Below, piece by piece: positions 46,901-57,300 of a stretch of DNA of 64,000 nucleotides. The notes below the pieces were generated by a model. That model ran no database searches, was not told where the DNA came from, and saw nothing but the letters and a program-made list of their open reading frames with translations. The position numbers and the translations under genes are program-made. The stretch is from Amaranthus tricolor. Lineage: Eukaryota > Streptophyta > Magnoliopsida > Caryophyllales > Amaranthaceae. Position 1 is the stretch's first letter. Each line of letters begins with the position of its first letter. The stretch covers positions 31,295,070-31,359,069 of the forward strand of contig NC_080050.1 of NCBI RefSeq assembly GCF_026212465.1, read 5' to 3'.

Positions 46901-49900
46901 CTACCCGTTTTTTGAGTCGGGTGGATCAAGCCTAAAGGGAAATCTCCTCTGAACAGCTCTAAAACAGATGATTAACTAAACTAATCAATGCCAGGTGAAC
47001 CTTGGACAAAGCAATCAATATCTAAGAAGAAATTGGGAAAAAGTGGTAGGGCAGAATTGGAGCTTGATATAGTCAATTTTAGATCAATTTGGACTTTGAA
47101 AATGGTCCTATTGATGTACACGTGGTCCTAACCATACATGTCAGAGTGGTAGTTACTAGTTACCATCTTACTCCCTCACTTCAATTAGGAGCAAAACAAA
47201 AAAAATTGTGATTTTTTTTTTTAAATAGTGAATATTGGTATTGGTAATAAATAAAGTGAAAAAATAAATTACGTGAATAAAATTAAAAAAGAGTTAAAAA
47301 TATTTGGATGAGGTTAAAAGAAAGTGATGAATTTTTGTCCAAAAATAAAATAAGTGGAACGGAAGAATGCTAGCTCAAATATGATTAAGTCATCAAACCA
47401 ATAAAACTATTTATGGGGTAATTACTTTGTAAAATAATTTATTTAACAATTTTAACTTTTTTGACACGAATAAATGATTGGTTGGTCAAACCATTTACAG
47501 ACCGTTTGGTAAGCAGTAATAAACGATAGTTATGGGAATGAAAAACTAGTGTAGTTTTGGTTGAAAAATCTCTTAACTACCTTGATGGTCATACTTGTCC
47601 AACTTCAATCATCTCATTATCTTCATAAAATTCATTCCAATGTATTACCACTGAGAGAAGTGGTATTAGGTGGTAATGGAAATTTGTAAAAAAAAATAAT
47701 TTTGTGATCAAAGTTTTATTACCATGGGAATGATATGGAACTTTTGATGAAATTTTACACTATAAACCATTTGCATTACCACCATTTAGTACCACTAATC
47801 AAAAGGGTTGTTAATGCTTGTTTTTTGTAAATTAGCTTGTTGAAACAACTTAATATTACAAATAAGTTGTTTTTAGTAGCTTGTTCGAAATCAGCTCGTC
47901 AAACGAGTTGATAATATCAGTTGGTCAAATCAGCTACTTCAACCAGTGAGTGGCTGAAGCTTTCAGCTTTCAGTCATTCACGAAACACCTCTAATGTGTT
48001 GATTATAAGTTTATGTATGTATATATAATTGATTTGGGTGTCATTTCTTTTTATTTTACTTCCTCTTTTCTTCATTTAACTTTTTATGTAACTCAATTTG
48101 TTATTTTTAATTATTTATATATTGAAAATTGAAATGCATGACCAAAAGTTTCAAATAGTTAATACTTTTATTATAAAAGTATTTAATTAGACAATTTAAA
48201 TAAGACTATATTTTTTCTTACATATTAATCACATATATAAAATAAATTTGAATGATAAATAGTGTCGACAATTTTTATATAGTAAGTATTACAAAATAGA
48301 TAAAATATATGTTTATAATTCAGAATGAATACATGGGGCAATGTTGAATAACACAGTAGAAAAAAATGAAAAAGAAAAGAAAAAAAAAAAAGAAAAGAAA
48401 AGGGGTAATGGTGAAAGAAGAAAGAAAGATGATGAGTAGTTTACTTGAGTTGGATCAAAATTGGGGTTAAAGATGACAAAGGAGAGTTAGAAGGTCATTA
48501 TATGAAGTCAGTTGATCTGATCATTTGTCGAATTTCAATTACATTGTCGCGATGTTGTCACATTTTAAATTATCGCTGCTATAATTTATAAATATTTAAT
48601 TTTACAACTATAATTTATAAATAATCTTAAATTTACAATTATAATTAAAAATTAATTTAATTTTAAATTATATATTTCAGACTACAGATCAGAAATATTT
48701 GAAATTAAATTTACTATACGTATTTGAGTATTGATTTCCTTATACGTAGGATATCTAGATTCCCCGTTCATAAATTACGACTAATCATACTCATTTTTTG
48801 TTCTACTATTAGCACCCTCCATATCATTCCATGTTACGTTTTTCATTTTGATTATATATATAAAAAAAAAAAAATAACTAAAAGGCATGGTTTAGTGTTT
48901 TTTTTTTTTTAATGTGGGATAGGGCAGAGAATCTAGAGAGGTAAGAGGAAATGTAGTTAAAAGATGAGATATGAAATTTGATTCATTCTATAACAATGTT
49001 TTAGTGACTTTATTAATATTAATACATCAGTTTTTTTAATTTGCAAATAAAAGTGACATTTTTCATAAAACATATTATTGTTGGTTGCAAATTCAAAGAT
49101 ATAGTCGTATAGAGAAGTCAACTCAGCATACACAAAAAAATCATTTTATTCACTTGTATACATGTATTAGAAGGGTTAAAAATAGATCTGTACATATGCA
49201 ATTAGAGGGTGGTCAAAATAAATTGGTGAATTCCATATGGTAGCATCGAACTTTCATGAAATGCTAGTGGTAGTACTTTTGTAAGATTTTTCTACATGGT
49301 AGCATCCAGTTTATGCCTTATCTAACTGTCGTAGCATTTTCCGTTAAATTCTTGTCAATTTCCGTTTAATTCATCATTTTGACGTTTCTTCCCTTATTAA
49401 GTGTTGTTGTTGTCTTTATAATTTGCCCTAAATCATTTTTATGCTCTCAAATATTTAATTTACCATTTTGACGTTTAATTCACTGTTTAATTCATCAACG
49501 CTCTCAAATATTTTGGGGCAAATTATAAAGATAACAACCAACACTTAATAAGGGTAAAAACGTCAAAATGGTGAATTAAACGAAAATTGACAAGAATTTA
49601 ACGAAAAATGTTACGACAGTTAGATAAGATATAAACTAGATGCTACCATGTGAAAAAATAGTGTTACCACTGGCGTTTCATGAAAGTTTGATGCTACCAC
49701 GTGGAATATCGCAAATAGATTTGACGATTCGTTATTTACCGGACTTTAATAATTCGACTTCAAAATAAATTTAAAGATTAAATCAACGTGGACGACGCAA
49801 AGACTCAATATTAAACCGATTCGCAACATCTAACTTGAAATTCGCATGGTGATTTGAATAAACTGACTCTACAAGGAATTAATGTAACAACATAGACATC

Positions 49901-50801
49901 AATATACATGAGAAGTTTTTTAAAAAAATTAAAAAGAAATGTACAAGGAATATTAATTAGCAAGAAGACAAAAACATAAAATTAAATATGGGCTCGATCA
50001 AATAATGTGCTACAAAATGAACATAAATATTGACCCTAGCTCGATTACAAGTGCATGTAGAAAGTGGCAAATGTAATCAAAAAGATACTTCTAATGTATG
50101 TAGTCTTAAAATCATTCATAAAATATTTGCATTATATAACATATTATTTAAAGAGTGTTTGGTTCCACAAATAATATTAGCTTGATAAAATTGTTTTTCT
50201 TCAAATTTGTCTTTTCGTTTCATAAGAGATTTAAAAAATGATTTCCTTATATTAAAGTATATTTTATCCTTTTACAAGTATTTTCTTTTATAATTGTAAG
50301 AAAACAATTTTTTCAATATTCATTCATCACCAACATATATATTTTTCTAAAAAATTTTGATCAAACCAAAAAATAGAAAATTAATTCACACTTATATTTC
50401 CATTGAAAGAATATATTTTTCATCACGTCAAATAGAAAGTAAAGATTTATCACTAATGACCAAATATCCATTTTGCACTAATTTCACACTCTTTATTTTT
50501 TAACTTTCTTTTTTATTTTTATTAGTAAACTTAACATTATTTCATCTTAATCATTTATTTATATCATTTATTATCTTAAATTGTATTCATCTTTTTTATC
50601 ACTATTTATTTTTATTTAATATTATAACTCTGCAAAATAAAGTACGTGTGCGTGCGAAGGTGCCTGGTATATATATAACTTTAGAATGGAAAAGGCATTA
50701 ATATTATTTATTTTATAAAAGTAAGAGAAAAAAAGAACCTGTGATGTAGGAGAAATGCGTTGGATAAAATTAAGGAGGCGGAAGCTAGTCTTGATCATCA
50801 T
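37973..50801 (-). CDS. BCAT: Branched-chain amino acid aminotransferase, mitochondrial type
   Basis: Ten exons: 50801-50739, 45226-45168, 44752-44566, 42500-42324, 42129-41998, 41855-41757, 41161-41045, 39959-39864, 39076-38964 and 38087-37973. They total 1158 nt and encode 385 residues; all junctions are GT/AG and keep frame. It is a fold-type IV PLP enzyme that interconverts Leu, Ile and Val with their 2-oxo acids using 2-oxoglutarate/glutamate. Visible landmarks are [23 protein letters not shown], the PLP-lysine segment [13 protein letters not shown] (Lys at about 232), [12 protein letters not shown] and [20 protein letters not shown]. The C-terminus [14 protein letters not shown] is closest to Arabidopsis BCAT1/2-type mitochondrial isoforms. 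Exon 1 encodes [20 protein letters not shown], an Arg/Ser-rich amphipathic start without acids that fits a mitochondrial presequence. In the motif DEVFGTGTA the usual Cys before TGTA is Gly. Introns are long (intron 1 is 5.5 kb) and full of mobile elements. Confidence 0.95.
38318..38505 (+). mobile_element. Solo LTR of the same TRIM family
   Basis: A 188-bp TG...CA sequence (TGTTGGGATGATTTATCCCA ... CAGCCTAATTTAACA) is homologous to the LTRs at 28511 and 28819, in the opposite orientation on the plus strand. There is no second LTR or interior nearby. The flanks TAGGC and CATGC do not form a clear duplication. It lies in the last BCAT intron. Confidence 0.85.
39295..39816. mobile_element. Outer Stowaway MITE, split by a second Stowaway
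   Basis: The left end CTCCCTCCTATTCACTTAAT follows TA (39293-39294). The right end, ...GTAAACAGAAAAAAG, precedes TA (39817-39818). The left piece (39295-39335) is separated from the rest by the 39338-39598 element. The interior after the break repeats words of the inner copy (TTTTAATAGGGGTAAAGT, GGTGTGAAAAAATTAA). Confidence 0.8.
39338..39598. mobile_element. Inner Stowaway MITE
   Basis: 261 bp with inverted ends CTCCCTCCTATTCACTTTAT and GATGAATAGGAGGGAG. It is flanked by TA at 39336-39337 and 39599-39600, the mariner/Stowaway duplication. It sits inside an older element of the same family, in a BCAT intron. Confidence 0.88.
40037..40979. mobile_element. Harbinger-like MITE family D, interrupted by a hAT element
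   Basis: The left part (GCCCGTTTGGTTGATGATAT...) ends at 40073. The right part starts at 40703 and ends CACCAACCAAACGAGTCTG, giving inverted CGTTTGGTTG ends. The right part aligns with 47498-47810 (AAAACTAGTGTA, GGAAATTTGTAA, GATGAAATTTTACA). A hAT element fills the gap. Confidence 0.7.
40074..40702. mobile_element. GC-rich non-autonomous hAT element
   Basis: 629 bp with ends TAGAGATACG... and ...TGCATCCCTA. It is flanked by GCGGTAAT (40066-40073) and GTGGTAAT (40703-40710), an 8-bp duplication with one mismatch. The sub-terminal GGGGCGGGGCGG and CCCCATCCCC runs make it far richer in GC than its surroundings. Open frames in it are by-products of composition. Confidence 0.82.
41232..41732. 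mobile_element. hAT-type non-autonomous element in a BCAT intron
   Basis: 501 bp. The ends TAAGCCTGTCAAA and, inverted, TAGGCCTGACAAA match at 11 of 13 bases. The flanks GAGGAACT (41224-41231) and GAGGAAGT (41733-41740) are an 8-bp duplication with one mismatch. The interior is AT-rich and non-coding. Confidence 0.8.
42850..43790. repeat. Degenerate tandem array ('CTTAAAATGYCNATTCYAAG')
   Basis: Variants of a roughly 23-26-base phrase such as CTTAAAATGTCAATTCCAAG, CTTAAATTGCCTAATC and ATTAAGTTCAACATCCTACT recur many times. The array is in the BCAT intron between the exons at 42500 and 44566. It is interrupted by a Stowaway element. A looser stretch of similar style is at 8540-8830. Confidence 0.7.
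42982..43217. mobile_element. Stowaway-like MITE inside the tandem array
   Basis: 236 bp from CTCCCTAAGCGCCATTTAAT to GATAGAGTGAG, bracketed by TA at 42980-42981 and 43218-43219. On both sides the degenerate array resumes. Confidence 0.7.
46272..46961. mobile_element. hAT-type element with exact 8-bp duplication, BCAT intron 1
   Basis: 690 bp with ends TAGAGGTGTTTATGG and GAACAGCTCTA. It is flanked by identical AAACAGAT at 46264-46271 and 46962-46969. The sub-terminal CGGGTAG and CTACCCG words are repeated and inverted. No transposase frame is seen. Confidence 0.88.
47498..47810. mobile_element. Harbinger-like MITE family D, uninterrupted copy
   Basis: 313 bp flanked by TTA at 47495-47497 and 47811-47813. 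The ends CAGACCGTTTGGTAAG and, inverted, CAACCCTTTTGATTAG match imperfectly. The interior matches the split copy at 40037-40979. It lies in BCAT intron 1. Confidence 0.72.
49230..49706. mobile_element. Fold-back element with ~200-bp inverted arms
   Basis: The left arm begins ATTCCATATGGTAGCATC; the right arm ends with its complement, GATGCTACCACGTGGAAT. Arms of about 200 bp share ATCTAACTGTCG, CCGTTAAATTCTTGTCAAT and TTTTGACGTTT in mirror order around a centre near 49440-49500. A Mutator-like or fold-back MITE is likely; no clear duplication was found. It lies in BCAT intron 1. Confidence 0.82.
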
Positions 50802-52417
50802 TTTAATTTTTCTCTGTTGAACAACTTGAAAAATTACAAATTTTGAGAAAAAAAAAAAAAAAGAAAGTGAAGGAGAAATTAATTAAAAAGATTAATGCGA
50901 GAAATAATAAATTCCTTAAGATGCGTTTGGTTTATGAGGGTTAAAGGAGAGGAGAAAGGAATTGAAGTGAATAAATGGTAGACTAAGAGTTTGGAATTTG
51001 ATAGATCCAAATATATGAAACTTGCCCTATTTAATACTCCTATAATAGACTATTTCATAATATTATTATTTCCTTTATTTTACAATTTTTATTACATTTG
51101 ACTTTTCTCATAGGTTTCAAATTCAAGTAATTATTGAGCAGGTCTTGTAAAATTGTATCAGTTCAAATAAGTGTTATTTTTCTCGGTTAAGATTATTTTT
51201 TGATAAAAAAATATGAAGTATTAAATTTTTATATATCGAGATGAATCTAACAAGATTTCACATGAGTATATCTTAAATTCTTATTACATTAATGAAAAAT
51301 CGTGTTCAAAATTTTTCTCTCCGCGTATGAAAATATTTCAAACGTAACTAATATGAAACAAAGGAGTAATATTATTTATTTTTGGATTTTTATTCTTAGA
51401 TCTATTTCTTTTAATTATTGGTATTACTATTTAATTATTACGCGTGTTCAACGATAATGAAAAATATATATATCCATGTGTATTGTGCATGATAATAATT
51501 AAGTCAATAACTAATAAAGTAATAATGACAAAATCTAAAAAGTATTTTTATATAAAGGTATAATGGGAAACGAATCCTTACAAATAAGAATCAAATAAAA
51601 ATATTCCTTTTGATAGAAAAATGATAATTTCTGGTTCAGTATGTTGGTTATATTTTGATCAAAATACTCTCACAATTTTGATCAAAATGTAACTAACAAA
51701 CTGAAGATAATAATTTTTATGTCTTGTGTAATCATCATCATCATACTCAATATATCATGCATATGACTAGGTTTTGGAGAGGGTTGAAAGACGGTAAGTC
51801 GGTAACCATCTTGTTATCGAAGGAGGTAAGAGGATTGCGACCAATAAGACTCTCGACTCAAGAAAAACCTGCAAATAAAAACTGATAGCAAGATAAAATC
51901 TAACAAGTAGCAAAATAAGGTAGGAAAAAAATTAATATGATCACTTTTATTGTCTGTTTAATTGTTCGTACACCTATTAAATAGTGGTAATAGCCATAAT
52001 CATTTTACAAATTCACATTTACGACAGTTTTATGATGAGACATCTCAATAAATCTGAATTGGACTAAATATTCCAACAGAAACTAATTTTGAAACATTCA
52101 CTGATATTTTGAATTTGGAATCCTTATATGAATCCATCTCAAAATAACAGTCTCATACAAGCTAGATTTGCTAAAATAAGTTTAGTTTTTATCTTTATCG
52201 AAAAAATAAAGTATGGCAAGAGCATCACATAAACCTTATTGTTATATACCTAGCTATATTATAAAAATTTTCATTTTCATTCTCATTAATTAATATCAAT
52301 ATCAAACATGTTGTTAAAGTACGAATTATATTGATAACATATAATGTCTAATTGATATGAGTATATATAAATTTTCATTTTCACTTGTTTTGAATTATTT
52401 TTATTTTTGAATAATTA

Positions 52418-52872
52418 TTAGGAAAAATTGTCAAAAAGTACTTAATAAAAAAAATTCTAAAAAATACCTAATAAAAAAAGTTTTGCCAAAAAATACCCAA
52501 TAAAATTTTTTCTTTTCCAAAAATTACCAAGTGACGTTTTCCTTCAGTTGACCATTAAATATAACGGTTGACTGGTCAAAATCGAAAATTCTTTTTCCTC
52601 ATCTTCAATTTCTTTTCCAATTTAACTTCGATTTTGAGGAAAAGGACAATGAGGAAATTGAATTAGAAAAGAATTTGAAAATGAGGAAGAAAAAATTTTC
52701 GATTTTGACCAGTCAACCGTTATATTTGACAGTCAACCGAAGGAAAACGTTAATTGGTACTCTTTGGAAAAAGAAAAAATTTTATTAGGTATTTTTTAAC
52801 AAAACTTTCTTTATTAGGTTGTTTTTAGAAAAAATATTTGTTATTAGGTACTTTTTTATAGTTTTTCCCTAA
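52418..52872. mobile_element. Second long fold-back element
   Basis: 455 bp with ends TTAGGAAAAATTGTC and, inverted, TTAGGGAAAAACTAT. Mirror words in the arms include GTACTTAATAA / TTATTAGGTAC, TTGACTGGTCAAAATCGAAA / TTTCGATTTTGACCAGTCAA and GACGTTTTCCTTCAGTTGAC / GTCAACCGAAGGAAAACGTT. It is non-coding, and its sequence differs from the 49230 element. Confidence 0.8.
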
Positions 52873-53742
52873 TGATTATCATTTTCTTTAATTTTAAATT
52901 AAACATTTTTATTTTTATATTTTTATCCATATAATTTATTCAATATCAAATATAAACTTTTTTCTTGAAATACACAAATTTTTCGTTGATTCAAAAGGAT
53001 CACATAATTTACAAAAATACCAACTGACAGTAAATTGGGATGGTCATCATCTTCTGCAAATGCAATTAATATAACAACTTGATCATCAATATCCTTGTGA
53101 ACTTTCATTCAAAAAAATGAGATACTTCGTGAGAAGTGTACCGGAAAATTGCTCACAAGAACATAAAATATATTTGTAAACCATCAATTACAATTTACAA
53201 ATGCAGTTAGATTATTAACTTTTTTTTAATAACAAAATGGATTTCATTGATCAAACTAATTCCTTTTTACAAGCTGTATCAGTATGAAAATGAAATCCAC
53301 CTTCGAGGAAGGGTTGAATCATCTCACTCTTCATGTGCATAAAAGAGGAGACTATTAACTTATTTAAAACATAAAAATTATACTCTGTTTAGTTTTGCAC
53401 AATTTTGAAAACTATTTTTTAATATATAATCCACCTTTTTAAATCATGTCATTTTCGAGTTAAAGATTAAAAATTTTAAATTTATGACCTACTATTTCTG
53501 ATTGATTTTAAGGCGGATGCTTATTTGTAAATTGTAATTGTACCTTCCAAATGTATTGTATAACTTTTATGACATCATGGATCTTCTAGATAATAGACTT
53601 GTGATGATAATTTGTCATATGAATTAGATTAATATAGGCAAATAGGAGTATACTACATCATACTTGAAGGTTGGAACTAAATGTAGAATGCGGTCGATTA
53701 TAATAATTAAATTGGTCGGGCCACCCATGTATGACCCGCCTG

Positions 53743-53930
53743 ACACACGACTTGACACAACGATTTGGCATGAGGCATGGCACATGATCGACTCAATACA
53801 ATACAATTTTTATGGTTAAATCTCATCACACAACACAACATTATTCACAACACGACTTAATACGATACAGTTTGACATGAGGCATAACACGTAGACAACC
53901 CAACACGGCACAATTTTTATGGTTACACTC
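53743..53930. repeat. Two-copy tandem repeat, period ~106 bp
   Basis: ACACGACTTGACACAACGAT...GGCATGAGGCAT...CAATTTTTATGGTTA recurs about 106 bases later as ACACGACTTAATACGATACA...GACATGAGGCAT...CAATTTTTATGGTTA, with moderate divergence. Confidence 0.7.
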
Positions 53931-54353
53931 CCACAAACTCAAAATACAACTCATATTCATATATACATGGATACAGAACCAACTTGACCGTCATATTCAC
54001 TGCCATATGTTACACAATTCAATATTAACGGAATTTCTGAACAAATGACTTTAATTATAATCTTGACAGGCACAGATCTAGATTTTCGTGTACACGCCAT
54101 AATTCCATTATTTTATTGATTTTGAAACTTACAAATTTATCATTTCTTGAGTTTGATCCTTATAGTAAAAAATATATAATTACAGAAGTGATAAATATAT
54201 TCAGAAATAACAGCACTACCAACAACACAACTTAACATATGCTACGTAATTTAATATTAACGCCCTTACTTTTTTGGGGCCATAAACGGTCGAATATGTT
54301 AAACAAACCAACAATACAACTTAACAGAAAACCATTATAGACATTCATCAGCA

Positions 54354-57300
54354 TCACAAATCTATAGACAACACCAAAGGAGAATCACCCTTGTCAACCA
54401 CAAATGTTTTAGTTACTTTCTTACCATGACTAAGAACCTCGATTTCATAACTTCCATGGAAACCCCTGAACCCGAACTTCCCTTCATCGTCAACATGACC
54501 ATGAGCACGAGTCAACCATTCCCGTTTCAGCTGAAGATACCTCTTACCCGCTTCATTTTTATCGCCTTCAGCATTAACAAGGTGCGAGTTTTCCCTGCTC
54601 ATAAACAACTCCCAAAAACCCCATAACATAACTCCTTCAACTGCCGGATGAGCAAAGGCTTCCCTAAGCATGACTTCTAAATCATCGGCTCTTACAAACT
54701 CGTTAATCGAAGAGACGTCGAGCTCTGTGAACCACAAGGGAAGACCGAGAATGCCCAACTTATCGAGGGCAGAACAAACGATTGACCCCACTGGATTATC
54801 AATATGACCTTGGATTCCGACCCCACCTACAGGTGCACCTTGCTCTTGCAAGTTCATTACAAGATCGATATACCTTTCGGGGCTTGATCTTGGATCATCT
54901 CCGTCCTCAACATGGTAATCATTGACGAACAAAAGGGCAGATGGGTCTAATTTGTTTGCGGTCTTAAACATGTCTGCTCGAATATCTTTACCTAGATGAT
55001 CCTGGTAAAACGAGCCATGCAACATTTCGTTATTGACATCATAATGCCTGAATTTGCCTTTGTAACGAGTAAGGAGGCTAGTGAGGCGGTTTTGGACTGC
55101 AGCCGAAAGGTCATTTTTGTTGAGGTTTTTAATCCACTGTTGAACAGTTCCCTCGACTTCCCAGAAGATGCAATGCCCTCTAGCTTCTATGTTGTTCTTT
55201 TGGCATAAATCCAACATCTCATCAGCATCCTGGTAGTTCAAATTTCCTTGTTGTGCTTCGGTCCAGTACCACTTGAGTTCATTCCCGAACACTGCCCAGT
55301 TGAAGTTTTCCAGAAAGAAGGCCACAAAGTCTTCATTATCGATGTTTGATCGACTTATGCAGGAACCAAACGGGAAGCTGTTCTTTGTCTGTCTGACTTT
55401 AACGAAGGTCCCAAATGTACTATCCCCCGTAAATTTCAATACCACATCACGTTTACGTATCTGCAAATAGAAAAGATCAGAGTGAGCTGAAAAATATCCA
55501 ACACTGCAGCCAAATCGAAAGCATCAGCCAAAGTTGTAGTGTATTAGGTGTGCATAGAGGTGTTCAAAACAGACCCGAAGACTCGATCTTTACCCGAACC
55601 AATAACCAAATCCGATTTGACTTGACATAAAAAATAGATTAACAATATCGTAAAAATCGACATGGACACAAAGCCAGATTTTAAACCAATCCCAAAAATT
55701 TATTCCGAAATCAACCCGATAACCAGAATGAACACTAGGTGTACACATCTTACCTCCCCTACACACTAAAGGCAACATTTTGTTCTAAGACATTGAGGTT
55801 ATGTTAAGGTTTTACATTTTGGTTTTAAGTTTGGATCAGTGAGAAATACCTTATCAGTCTGTCTTCGTAATTGTTTGAACCGAGCTTGTCGATCAACAGC
55901 AAAAATCTGAAGACTTCCTAGCATAAAATCAACTCCAGAGCCGGGGCCTTGAATATAAACCATGACCTTCGATGGTTGCTTCTCAATCCTAAATGACCCA
56001 CCGATTTCATGCCATCTGTCATCACTGATCTCAATTTGGCCCCCATTGACCCACTGACCGTCCACGCTCAGCGCAACATTAACATTCTGCGGCCCAGAAG
56101 CAGTCGATCCGACTTTGACCCAAGCAGAAACCTGATATGTAAGAAAGAGCTCCAGCTTGTCCGTGATCATCTGAGCAGGACCCATCCAGTTCTGCGTGCG
56201 ATTTGTGACAAGGATGTAACGACCACTCAGGGGCTCGTGAGGTCCTAGAGATTCCCTTGCCATCGGAGGAAGGATATGCGGGGAACCACTCCCCACACTT
56301 AATGTACAATTTCCGAGAGGAAACCAGCCGTTGGTGCCATCACTTAGTTCACTGTTTTGGATTATGTTGACTCCAAAAGCAGCATTCTGTAAAAGTAAAT
56401 CATAAATGTAAATACTTGGGCATCATATTATCCCTTATTTCGATGGGCCAAAAATTTATTGTTCTTCAGTTTCGACTTTCAAGTCATATTTACTTTTTAA
56501 TTATGCGAAGTTGCAAATGATAATTGCTACCAAGGGTCAACCCGAAACCACCACTCTGTTATCACTAACAGGGGTCAAGTTCACACATCCGGCTCCCTTC
56601 CCCAAAACGTTGCTTAACTGGGAGCCACTAAATGGCATTAGCTTGATGAAAGTTGGGCATTATATCGGTAGTTCAGTATACCTTTACCAAGTTTTGTTTA
56701 TGTTCATCGGTAATACAAATAAAAAACGTTTGTACAAACAGTTCTAAGTGAAAATGTTCAATGCTGACCTGAACAGCAGGTGGAATGGATGGAGGAGTTT
56801 TTGGTGCATGTTTTACGACCAAACTATTAAGGAGGATGTCGGTACCAGCAGGAGGTCCTTCCAAATAAACAACAACACTTGACGGGGACCCATTAATAAG
56901 AAACTTTCCTTGAAGCTGTGCCCAATCTTTGTCTGTTGCCTGCACACTTCAGGATAGAACAGAAACTTATTATGGTTGATTTTGGGCTCTTTTCGGGCCA
57001 TTTGAGCGAATCCGAATTCAAAAGGCAAATTAGGTATCGACAAACAGCCAGTTTCCTGAGAGACCGTATCTCTGAGAGACGTCTCTCAGATACAGTCCAT
57101 TAAAGCTTAATTAAACCAAAACGATAATAATGGGCTGACGCAATTAGAGATGGTCTCTCACAATAATTTGTGATCGGCAAAAATGAAAGATTATGAGGGC
57201 TTAAAAGAATGTGACAGTAATATAAACACGACAAAGATAGTAAAACAAAGCGAAAGAAACTTTACGTTGAGATGCCTATGTACTGCTCACGCTTATCGGG

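Larger units (their letters stand above)
50802..54340. other. Intergenic: BCAT promoter to xylanase 3' flank
   Basis: No coding sequence is recognised. It includes the putative BCAT promoter (from 50802), a fold-back element (52418-52872) and a two-copy tandem repeat (53743-53930). Confidence 0.55.
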
